Source of the DNA: Limnanthes douglasii subsp. nivea
Lineage: Eukaryota; Streptophyta; Magnoliopsida; Brassicales; Limnanthaceae
Direction of reading: 5' to 3'
Assembly (NCBI GenBank): GCA_036936605.1
Contig: JAUPFV010000002.1
Location: 254,345,305 to 254,409,304, forward strand
DNA: 64,000 bases
The notes under the pieces are model-generated. The model saw nothing but the letters and a program-made list of their open reading frames with translations. It ran no database searches and was not told where the DNA came from. Made by a program: the position numbers and the translations under genes. Positions within the stretch are counted from its first letter, which is position 1; the number at the start of each line of letters is the position of its first letter. This document shows positions 1-9,333 of this stretch, piece by piece.

Positions 1-1550
1 GCTCATTATCAAATTGGTATTCTTGAAGCATCCGTGGAATGCCCGACCCCAGTTCTTCCGATCATAATCCTTTAACACTTGGAAGGTTATCTTGGCATCC
101 TCGAAGTAATACTTTTTCAGCTCCTGGATGTACTCCTTGCAAACTAAAGTAAAGGATCGGATATTAAAAAACACACATATATATTACCATCAGGAACCCA
201 AGTGCGCAGCAATCGCCTCAGGTTCTCGCGGGAGTATGGTCGTCCATTTTCCCAGCAACCACAGATCAAAAAGAACGGATGCTTCCAAGAAATCATTCAC
301 GATCTTCCCGGAATTCCCCAAAGAGGAGTAGATGAAAGGCAACCTTGGCGATTTAGAAAGCCCAGACATGGCGACGTACTCTTCCGTCGACATAACACGA
401 CCAGACAACCAATAAGCCATGATGCAGGACATGAGTGTGTACCAAGAATTAGGAGTCAGCTGGGATGGGCAAATGCCGATGACTTCAAAATATCTTGCTA
501 TCTCAGGGTCCAGAGGGAATCTGAGACCCTAGTTGAAGAGATCGGTAAAAATAAAAATCTCCCGAGACTTAACATGCAAGAGCGTCTCCCCAGGAACAGG
601 AAATCACACCTTTACACACTCTGGTATCCCCGACCAGAGCAGTAGCTCGGACTGCTCTCTAAGAATGTAGTATAGGTACTTGCCTTCATACAGAGTGATG
701 AAATTGTCCCTGTATAGAGACCGATGGTTGGTGGTCATCATCACAAATTCTATCTTAGCAGGAAGAGGCTCTTCGGGAGGAACAACAACAACAACCCCTT
801 CACCCGCGATGGCAACCTCTTCTTCTGCCTCGCGCCCCTCTGCAGGACCAACTTCTAGGTCGGCCAAGGTGGCCACCTCCAGGTTGTTTTCAGCAGCATT
901 TTGTACCCTTTAAACATTGATGGGTTTGTTTTCCTCTAGTATCTTGGAACGAGCAGCTCATTTGGTTTTGATGGAGGCAGGGTTCAGGAAGCTTGAGCTG
1001 CTACCGATGCGTTTATGCTTGGGGTCGTTTTTAGGCAGCTTTTTTTTGAAGATTCTATCTCTAACCTCTGGCGGTCGGCGTCTCTTTGTGCAACACCCCG
1101 CGGAGTAGCAGTAGTGTTAACGCCCGTCCGGACGTCTACAATCGTTTCGGTCAACTGCACAAATTTGGGTGAGGATGATGCACTAGAGTCGCCCATCATA
1201 AGAAACTTGGACCGAGGAGTTTTCTTTGAATTTGGGTCGGTAGAAGGAGGAAGGCCTAAATCACTAGTGGGAGTTACCGGCACAGCGTTCAGGTGACCAG
1301 AAAGATCGACAGAAGGGCTCGGGGAAGGATCACTCGAGGAAATAAGAATTTCTTCGGGACTCTGAACTACAGGTGGATCTGACGCGAGAAATGACTCTAC
1401 AGGCACATGAGTTGATTGAACAGGATCGTGAGGAAGAGGAACAGGTGTAAAAGGTTTTTTTCTAGAATCTGAAATCAATCCTGCGGCTCAGTACTCTTCA
1501 GCCCGGTCACTAATACTAGACCAGTCGATAAACCCGAACACATGCTTCAT
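1..1550 (-). pseudogene. Antisense extra ORF (aORF) of a left-hand Tat-lineage retrotransposon, decayed and cut by the window edge
   Basis: I read this on the minus strand from an ATG at 1550-1548 (start MKHVFGF). An in-frame TGA follows about 20 codons later. Reading resumes through a Ser/Pro/Thr-rich linker to about 984. A conserved core appears at about 190-560 with GLRFPLDPEI, CPSQLTPNSWYTL and SCIMA. This matches the aORFs at 9334 and 49253 and the PF04195 'putative gypsy type transposon' family. A TAG replaces the Trp codon before GLRFP. After a short GT-AG gap (about 136-187) a second-exon segment resembling KEYIQELKKYYFEDAK continues to base 1, aligning with exon 2 of the 9334 copy. 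The host element would be on the plus strand with its pol to the left, outside the window. It is broken by stops, so not functional. The family role is unknown. Confidence 0.7.
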
Positions 1551-1687
1551 TTTCTCTTTAAGTTTATGATTTTGCTTCGAGGCTTTATTTTTTCATAAAC
1601 ACAATGGACTCTCTCTCTAAAACTGCAAAGGGAGATTCTATCTCTCTAGGGGTTTTCTGAGGAAGCAAATTATGAGAAGGGAAGGCA

Positions 1688-1819
1688 TATTTATAGGCAG
1701 CATTGTGCCTTAACCGTTTTCAGTATGGGGAAGTTCAAAGAAAAGAGTCGCGGGAAGTCAAAGATTCTTCTAGAGAGGTGTGCGATCGGACACGCTTCGA
1801 ATGAAGGATTGACACGTGT
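1688..1819 (-). promoter_or_regulatory. Candidate promoter of the left antisense ORF (G-box + TATA)
   Basis: On the minus strand a TATAAATA box (1695-1688) lies about 140 bp upstream of the ATG at 1550. An ACACGTGT palindrome (1819-1812) lies about 115 bp further upstream. The other three antisense-ORF copies in this window have the same two elements in the same order, which argues against coincidence. No transcription evidence is available from sequence. Confidence 0.5.
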
Positions 1820-2287
1820 AAGAAATAACGAGCTACGTAAGAAATAAGTAATCATCAAGATAACTTCATAGGCGTGCAACGACGTCAGAATTCGCGTGTT
1901 CCTCAAACGAGTCCTACGTGTCCATTAGTGCCAAGAAGAAAGGCAGGATACTTCACAGACGTGTCGTATAATCGTTTAGGCCCAAGATGGGCCCATCAAC
2001 CAAGGCCTAATGATATCATAGCCCAAGGTCGAACCAACAGAGACAGGGTTGATATTTTCTCCTAAGTACCGCGAGGAGTAAGAACGGGTCGGACATAACT
2101 CGTTATAAAGAGATGGACTGACGGCCTCGGCATAGTGAAGCGAGAAGAGTCCCACAACTAACTGGTAAAACCCGAAACGGTTGCATTTTCACTCATGGGG
2201 GCACAGCTACCGATGCAGCGATTCGCCAGAGGCTTTCCTTGCCTACTTACAAGTCTTCACTCAAGCTCTTGAAGACTAGAGGGTTAC
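1820..2287. other. Internal spacer of the left Tat element
   Basis: No coding sequence is recognised here. The stretch lies between the antisense promoter and the 3' LTR. It ends in a purine-rich run (gactagagggttac) that resembles the polypurine tract in front of the other Tat LTR in this window (aaaaaagaggctcc before TGATGAG). Confidence 0.4.
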
Positions 2288-2617
2288 TGATGAGGATATA
2301 AATCACAAAGTTCAAGATTAGAAATATTAATTGTTAAGTGAAATAAATGTAATTGTCCAATTAGTGTATTTATTACTTAGTTAGAGGAGAATATCCTAAA
2401 AGTATTAAAAGTAAGGACCAAGTTGTAACGATGGAAGGACCACCAAGGAAATAAGTGTGGACCACCTCTCCCACTATATAAGGGAACCTCTTTATTCCTC
2501 GGTTGGTGGACATTCCTTAATACATTCTATTTATATTTTCTCTCTCTATATTTTTCACTCTAGTCATATCATACACTAGACCCAAGATTCCATCTTTAGT
2601 CATGTTTTTACTCATCA
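2288..2617 (+). repeat. 3' LTR of the left Tat-type element
   Basis: This is a 330-bp block that starts TGATGAG and ends CTCATCA, a perfect 7-bp terminal inverted repeat with TG...CA ends. It contains a promoter-like CTATATAAGGG at about 2475. The TGATGAG start after a purine tract is the same as on the coding strand of the full-length Tat element at 8485-18879. It abuts the copia LTR with no gap. The matching 5' LTR would be outside the window. Confidence 0.55.
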
Positions 2618-2784
2618 ATAATAAGTCACCCTTAATAAATCATTGTAACAGTAAGTGTAACAATAGATATAACAAATTATTGTTACATAACAAACTTAAT
2701 GAATGTGTATAAATAATTGTAAAAATCTGTTACACATTATGTTGAATGAAAATTTTCGATTTATCTGTTTCTTTCTTGCTCTCA
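2618..2784 (+). repeat. 5' LTR of copia element 1
   Basis: This about 167-bp direct repeat matches 7836-8007 along its length (shared ataaatcattgtaaca and gaatgtgtataaata). It ends CTCA immediately before the primer-binding site. The left boundary is approximate. Confidence 0.6.
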
Positions 2785-2786
2785 CT

Positions 2787-2798
2787 TGGTATCAGAGC
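2787..2798 (+). other. Primer-binding site (initiator Met tRNA)
   Basis: TGGTATCAGAGC follows the LTR end after 2 nt. It is the usual complement of the 3' end of initiator tRNA-Met in plant copia elements. Confidence 0.75.
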
Positions 2799-2879
2799 AG
2801 TGTCTCTTCAATGGTTGAATTTCATTATCCATCACTCAGCTTAGTATCAGCTAATCAAGCTTCATCTCCAATGGATAAC

Positions 2880-5800
2880 ATGCTAAGCCATAAAAACACA
2901 CACAGTTGAATCCGATAAGTACATTTAACAGTTTCAGACTAGATAGAAATAACTTCCTATTATGGAAAACTATGGTGTTACCTATCATAAGGGGTAACAA
3001 GCTGAGAGGGGTTATCACCTGGTGATAAACCATGTCCTCCTAAGCTGTTAAGTAGTCCTGATGGATCAGTTACTGGAAATACTGAATAAGATAACTGGAT
3101 AGAAAATGATCAGTTATTGTTGGGATGGCTCTATAACACTATGAGCCCTGAGATAGCATCCCAAGTAATGGAGGAAGAAACCTCCAAAGGCCTTTGGGAG
3201 GCCATAGTTTAATATTTAGGTTCCTAAACAAAGTCTAGAGTGACTTTTTTCAAGGAAAAGTTCCAAAGCACTAGGAAATGAAACCTATCAATGGAGGACT
3301 ATCTAGCTAGAATGAAGCATATATCTGATAATCTAGCTCTAACAGGTTCTCCTGTGTCATTGGATGATTTGGTGTCTCAGGTGTTAGCTGGTTTGGACAC
3401 AGAGTATACTCCTATTGCAGTTCATCCAGCAGATAAGAAAGTGAAAAATTGGGTTGAACTTCAAGCTACTATATTTGGTGTGGATAAAAGTTGCCTGAGG
3501 GTAGGCTGGTAATTTTAAGTGGAGTTTTAAGGTGGCGTGAGGGTGTTTAACAGTGTTTAAAGGTGTTTCACAGTGTTTAAGGGTGTTTCACAGTGTTTTA
3601 AGGGTGGAGAGAGAATTGTGCAGCTTGGCAGCAGTCAATTTTTCTTACCCATAGTTAATGCTGGTGGTTGGGCATTTATAGTGTGAAATTTGGGCCCTTA
3701 TGGGCTTTCGGGTCAAGTTTAATGGACCCGGGTCATGTTTAAAGACCCATAAGTTTTAAGCAGATGTGCAGGTAGCTTAGTCAGATAGTGTTTAGGTTTT
3801 TTAGTACTTTAGTCATAGTTCGAACTGCCTTAAGTTTACAGTGTTCGAAATCATCTGTCCGGTTAAAAAGTCATGTTCGAATTAAATACTTGGAGCCTGT
3901 CCGAATTCACGGGGAGATTTACTTTGGACTGCCCTTCCGGGGAGCACTTCGAATTCGGACTCATCAATATTGACATATGAAAATAGACTGGATCAGCTAG
4001 GCAAATTGCAACTTTCTATGACTAATGTTAACTTGACTTATGCAAACAAGACAAAATCTGAGTCTTTCAACAACAACTACAATCCTAATTCAAAAGATGC
4101 AAGCAGAGGACATGGTAGGGGTGCCTATAGAGGAAGGTACTCACAAAACTAATCTAATAACTATAGGGGCATATGATCTTACAAAGAAAGAGAATGAGGC
4201 AGACTCAACTCTAATAATAAACCTATATGCCAAATTTGTGGGAAGTATGGTCATGGGGGTGCCTATTGATACTTCAGAGATGATCCTAGTGTGATGGGCC
4301 AACTTCCAACTGATAAGAACAAGAATGCTCAAGATCAGAATGTATTGACTGTATCTCAAGAGTCTGGAGGTGTACGTGGAAAGTGGTGCTAGTCACCATG
4401 TCACTAATTCTGCTAAGATGATGTCCCAAAAGTCAGAATACTCAGGTACTAAGCCTTTGGCAGTAGGTAATGGTACCAAACTTAGTATTAAACATCTTGG
4501 GTAGACTTGTCTACCTACTAAAACTAACCAAACCATTCATCTAAATAATATCCTACATGTACCTCAGATTAATTAAAAATTATATTCTACTTTTTAACTC
4601 ACCTCAGATAACAACATATTTCTTGAATTTCGTAACTCTAAATATTTTATGAAGGACAAGACAACAAGGAGGACTCTTCTTATAGGGAAGATTCAGAATG
4701 GCTTGTATAGGTTGGAAGACCCACCTGGTTCTAATCATTTTAAGGCTGAAGTTCTTAAGTGTTCTCCTAGAGTCTCTAATGTGTCTGTTCCATCTAGTTC
4801 TCCAAATTCCTTAAAGAATGGTTAGCATAGGAGGTTAAGCCACCATTCTAAAAGAATAATGTCCATTGTTCAGAGAAAGTTTAATATGTCTGTTGGTTTT
4901 AATAATGAGAAAATCTTATGTGATGATTGAAAGTTAGGGAAATCACATTCTCTTCCCTATTCTAGATCTGTTTCTCAGTCCACTAATGTTCTAGATCTCA
5001 TTCAATCTGACTTATGAGGGTATGCTCCTGTGGTTTCTAAGGCTCGATAAAATTTTTTTATTCTATATGTGGATAACTATTCTAGGTTCACCTGGATGTA
5101 CCTGTTAAGACTCAAAAGTGATGTTTTATATGCATTTAAAGAGTTTAAAAATCTAGTAAAAAATTAACTTTGATAGGAAAATTAAACAATTTCAGTCTAA
5201 TTGGGGGGGAGAGGGGTGAGTTCAAATATTTACTCTCTTTAACAAAGGATTCAGGGATCCAACGCAAGACATCATGTCATTACTCTTCTGCATAGAATCG
5301 AAGATCAGAAATGATGTCACTGAGACTGGTCTGATCCTATTTTCTCAATCTAACCTTCCTTTCAGCTACTGGTCAAAGTTTTTTCACACTACTGTGTATT
5401 TAATCAACAGGCTTCCTACTGTTGTTCTCCAAGATAAGTCTCCTTTTGAAAAATTGTTTGGTGTTCAACCTAATTATGGGTTTTTAAGGGTTTTTAGGTG
5501 TGCCTTCTTTACTTGGATAAGGCATTATCAAACTAATAAGTTTCAGTTTCATTCTGTCAATTTTGTATTCCTAGGGTATAGTGCTTTGCACAAGGGGTAT
5601 AGGTTTCTTAGTTCAACTCGTAGAGTCTATGTATCTCAAATCTAGGTCTATCTAGTTATCTCAGTTTCATGGTATCAGGTTCTCAAGTGGGACTTCTAAT
5701 CTACAAAAGGCCTCATCTACCTTTCTATCTAACCATCTAGCTAATTGTAACAACAACAATGCATCACCAAATATAACTCAGCCAACACACACAACAAACT

Positions 5801-7560
5801 TACCTCAACAAACTTACCTCAACAAAACTTATATGTTAGCCAAGGCTCTCCCCAGCACGTTATGCTCCATTCTTCATCCCCATCTGGTAACATTGAGTTG
5901 CCAAATAAAAAACCTATCACAAAACAATTACATGGACCTCAATTAGTAATCTTTGACACCAATGATCCCAACCTCCACAACCAAAACATACCTAATACCC
6001 ACTCCATGATTACTAGAGCCAAAGATGGAATTTATAAACCTAAAGTTGTTTATTCTGGTGTGGTTACTAAACATACTACTGTTGACATAGAACCTACAAA
6101 TTTTTCTGAGGCTATTAATATTTCTCAACGGTCTCAAGTTATGCAAGACGAATATGATGCTCTAATGACCAATCACACTTGGTCTCTAGTTCCTTACACA
6201 GATAATATGAGCATGGTAGGCTGCAAGTGGGTTTACAAGTTAAAGTATAACCCAAATGGGTCTGTTCAAAGGTGTAAGGCCAGCCTTGTGGCTACAGGGT
6301 TTCATCAGAAACCTGAAATTAACTTCAAAGAGACATTTAGTCCTGTTATTAAATCCTCCACCATAACGTTTGTGCTGACTTTGGTTATTTCTAAGGACTG
6401 AATTATAAGGCATTTGGATAGCAACAATGCCTTCTTAAATGGTGACCTCGAATAACAAGTCTTTATGGTACAACCTCAAGGTTTTGTTGATTCAAATTTT
6501 CCTAACCACGCGTGTAAGTTACACAAAGCCCTGTATGGTTTAAAGAAAGCTCCTAGAGCCTGGTATTCCAAGCTGAAGGATACTTTTCTTAAATGCGGTT
6601 TTGAGAACTCAAAGGAATATTGTTCAATTCTTTTCTTAATGACAAAGGAGGTTTCAGTTATTCTCCTGGTTTACGTCGATGACATTATAGTAACTGGGAA
6701 TAACTCTAACTTTCGGACCAAATTCACACATAAACTGGATTTTAATTTTACACTCAAGGATATGGGGTGTCTTAGAGTATTTCTGGAAATGGAGGTTTAC
6801 AATGATGATATTGGCTTATATTTGACTCAAACTAAATACATAAATTACTTACTTGTCAGTGAGGATCTTTCTAATGCAAATTCATGCTTCACTTCTATGC
6901 GGGTCAGCCCTTCTGTATCCAAATCTGATGGTGAAAGTCTTCAGTTCCCTACAAGGTATGGAAGCGTATTAGGCTTCTTACAAGTATTTACTACATACTC
7001 GACCAAACATTGCCTATGCTGTCAATCGAATGAGCTAGTTCCAGCAATGTCTGAGAACTACTCATCTACAAATTGTAAGAAAGATTCCGTGTTACTTATA
7101 CGGGACTTCTTCGTTGGGGCTCCATATTAATCCTAGTGATTATCAGCTAATTGGCTTTACTGATGCAGATTGCGCTGGTTCTGTCGATGACCGTCGATTT
7201 GTGGGAGGATAGTGTATTTTTCTTGGTGAAAATTTGGTCACATGGCCTTCAAAGAAACATGGTGTATTGTCTTGATCCAGCATGGAATCTGAGTACCTCT
7301 CATTAGTTAATCTTTCTTCAGAGCTAATATGGTTGTGCTCTGTTCTGGATGAAATTGGTCTTCCTCTTCATCGACCTCCGGTTATCTAGTGTGATAACCT
7401 TGGAGCTCGGACAAAACACGTCGAGATTGACCTTCACTTTGTTCGCGATCATGTAGTTCAGGGATCTCTGGATATTCACTATATTACTTTATATGATTAG
7501 TTCGCCGATCTTCTCACCAAGCCGTTGTCTTAGCCTCATTTTCTATTCCTGAGGGAATAA
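2880..7560 (+). pseudogene. Copia gag-pol polyprotein remnant
   Basis: Gag runs from about 2900 to 4170, interrupted by the solo LTR. WVELQATI before the insertion continues as LTYENRLDQL after it. A zinc knuckle CQICGKYGHGG lies at about 4230, with its last Cys replaced. The protease site reads ESGASHHVTN at about 4380 where family members have DSGAS. The integrase includes YVDNYSRFTWMYL (about 5070) and, at about 5340-5640, YWSKFFHTTVYLINRLP. The reverse transcriptase starts near 6170 (WSLVPY, GCKWVYKLKYN), followed by APRAWYSKL and the catalytic YVDDIIVTG at about 6675. RNase H follows at 7130-7560 (GFTDADCAGS). At least ten stops or frameshifts occur, so it cannot make a working polyprotein. 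Confidence 0.8.
3476..3966 (+). repeat. Solo LTR of the Tat family
   Basis: This 491-bp block begins TGGTGTGG and ends GGACTCATCA, exactly like the LTRs at 8485 and 62678. Shared internal motifs include ggtggttgggcatttata, the duplicated gggtcatgtttaa and the gtccgaa/tgtccgg runs. Target duplications ATATT flank it at 3471-3475 and 3967-3971. Removing it rejoins the copia gag frame. No internal retroelement sequence remains, so it is the product of LTR-LTR recombination. It is longer than its relatives, partly through extra tandem gtgttta(a/c) units at about 3545-3600. Confidence 0.88.
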
Positions 7561-7835
7561 CTTGGCTTCAGTGGGGCGAAGTCAAGGAAAGTGGTACTAG
7601 TGTTGATGAGGAGAAACTGGTTGAAGGAAATGGTGGCTGCTCAGGAGTTAATTTAAGGTTCACGAATTGATTTGGGGCTTTGTCTGAAAAAGTGTGAGAG
7701 AGACATGGTTGAACATGAAAATTATATATGTTGGGTCATGTATTGGACCAGGTTAACGTGGAAGCCGAGTCTCAACCCATACTCTCTCACAAGTCTTTTC
7801 TGAGTTGAATTAGATTTTATCTCAGGCCCAAATCA

Positions 7836-8007
7836 TAATAATAAGCCCCCCCTTAATAAATCATTGTAACAATAAGTGTAATAATAAATGTAACAAATTA
7901 TAATTACGTAACAAACGTAACGAATGTGTATAAATAAGTGTAAAAACCTGTTACCCATTATGTTTAATGAGAATTTTTAGATTTCTTCTGTTTCCTTCTT
8001 GATCTCA
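7836..8007 (+). repeat. 3' LTR of copia element 1
   Basis: This is the direct-repeat partner of 2618-2784. It ends GATCTCA and is followed at once by ttaatttaagagctgcttc, which is RNase T2 exon 3 on the minus strand. Divergence from the 5' copy is moderate (many point differences visible), so the insertion is not very recent. Confidence 0.65.
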
Positions 8008-8008
8008 C

Positions 8009-8484
8009 TTAATTTAAGAGCTGCTTCAAAATAATTGTGCTGGTCTAATTTGAATTCGGCACATGTATCGTGTTTCTCCAACTTGTGCGTCTAAAATTGG
8101 ATACCGTCGTTACTCAGACACGATGATGTTGGCCATTTTTTTGCATAGATCTTATAAGATCCGAGATCTACGAACAAAATTCACCTGATAAGTAACTTGT
8201 TTGAATAATGTATTCTCTTGATCTTCAGTTATAATAATAAAATTCACACTGCTTTGAGTAAGTTTTATATTAGGTTTAGTTATACGTAACAAATATATTT
8301 TGATTCTTCAAGACGTTTTACCGTGTATGTCAAAACAGCCACCCAAGATTTATCAAATTGGTTATTAGGGTAGAGTTTAATGAACCGTTCTTATGGTTAG
8401 GCCATAATCCATGAATACCGAAATCAACTGCTGGCTTCCCTGTTTTTGGATAACAACAACTCTATCTATTATCACTGTATATAT
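8009..8484 (-). pseudogene. RNase T2 (S-like) pseudogene, exons 2-3 part
   Basis: Minus-strand homologue of the intact RNase gene at 27710-28745. The exon 2 remnant (about 8350-8476) still reads SCCYP.TGKP and FGIHGLWPN, with premature stops just upstream. The exon 3 remnant (8009-8173) reads SMQKNWPT but carries a stop (TAG) in the second active-site region. There HEWEKHGTC has become HKLEKHDTC, which removes the Glu between the catalytic histidines. The copia LTR cuts exon 3 after AALKL, so exon 4 is missing. The other half of the gene (exon 1) lies at 18885-19042, beyond the inserted Tat element. It is a dead paralogue. Confidence 0.9.
8480..8484. other. Target-site duplication TATAT (left)
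   Basis: TATAT here matches TATAT at 18880-18884. In the intact RNase gene the corresponding intron reads cactgtatatag, so the duplication lies at the 3' end of intron 1, a few bases from the exon 2 splice site. Confidence 0.9.
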
Positions 8485-8891
8485 TGGTGTGGTTAATTTT
8501 CGTCTGAGGGTAAATTTGTAATCTGTTCAGAGTTTTGTGGAGGTTTGTAGGTGTTTAATATTTTGAGTAGAGAATAGAGGGAGAATTGAGCAGCTTCGTT
8601 GCAGTTAATTTTCATTATTCATATTTAATGCAGGTGGTTGGGTATTTATACCCTTATATCTGGGCTTTATGGGTTTTCGGGTCATGTTTAATGGACCCGG
8701 GTCATGTTTAAAGACCAATGAGCTCTTAGTAGGGGAGCAAGTAGCTTAGTCAAGAAGTGTTTAGGTTCTTTAGTACTTTTTTCATAGTCTGAACAGTCCA
8801 ATGGGCTAATTGTTCGAAGTGCCCTGTCCGGTCTGGTGGTCTTGGTCCGATCTGTCCCTGTCCGGAGAGGAAGCAGTATTTGGACTCATCA
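8485..8891 (-). repeat. 3' LTR of the full Tat element
   Basis: 407 bp, TG...CA ends. In element orientation it begins TGATGAG just after a polypurine tract. It keeps a 20-bp direct-repeat unit (gggtcatgttta twice, near 8680-8715) that the other LTR has lost. Confidence 0.92.
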
Positions 8892-8906
8892 GGAGCCTCT
8901 TTTTTA
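8892..8906 (-). other. Polypurine tract of the Tat element
   Basis: On the minus strand this reads taaaaaagaggctcc directly before the LTR start TGATGAG, the expected position for plus-strand priming. The same arrangement with small variations is seen beside the LTRs at 48251 and 62678. Confidence 0.65.
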
Positions 8907-9057
8907 GGTGTTTGTTCAAATGCCTTTGTCAAAAACCTGAAAAAATAGTCCAATATCATGGGTAGCTTTTCCCGGACAGGTCTTTCGACTTGTGGTATGG
9001 TTTTATCCGGACTGGTAAAACTTTGTGAATCCAAACGGTTTTTGCCAGAGTTTATGG

Positions 9058-9238
9058 GACACGTGTCACTTTTTGGTTGGTTCCTTCAGCCGGTTTTTCA
9101 CCTTGAATCTCGCACCCACCTTCTTCGAAAAGCAACCTCTTCATTAAAGAGGGTGACATCAGCGCCGTCTTTTAATCATTACCAATCTTTTCGAATTCTC
9201 CTACGAATCAAACTTCTTTTTCAGATTTACTATAAATT
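9058..9238 (+). promoter_or_regulatory. Candidate antisense promoter inside the Tat element (G-box + TATA)
   Basis: A perfect 10-bp palindrome GACACGTGTC (9058-9067, a G-box/ABRE-type core) is followed by TATAAATT (9231-9238). The ATG of the antisense gene is at 9334, about 100 bp beyond the TATA. The same palindrome core recurs in the three other copies in this window. Plant bZIP and bHLH factors bind CACGTG cores, so stress or ABA responsiveness is a reasonable inference but untested. Confidence 0.55.
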
Positions 9239-9333
9239 GAAACACTTTCTACTGTTTCACCATCATTCTCGTTTTTACTCTGCAAATCCTTAAAGCTTTT
9301 TCTCTCCAAAACAAATTTTTACCCAGATCGTTT

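Larger units (their letters stand above)
2618..8007 (+). mobile_element. Ty1/copia LTR retrotransposon, full length but degenerate
   Basis: Terminal direct repeats of about 170 bp (about 2618-2784 and 7836-8007) flank gag, protease, integrase, reverse transcriptase and RNase H in copia order. The 5' repeat ends CTCA and is followed 2 nt later by TGGTATCAGAGC, the initiator-Met tRNA primer-binding site typical of copia elements. Many stops and frameshifts break the coding region, and a Tat solo LTR (3476-3966) sits in gag. At its right end the sequence passes straight into exon 3 of the RNase T2 pseudogene, so the element inserted into that gene. The left target side is no longer recognisable because the left Tat LTR abuts it. 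Confidence 0.8.
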
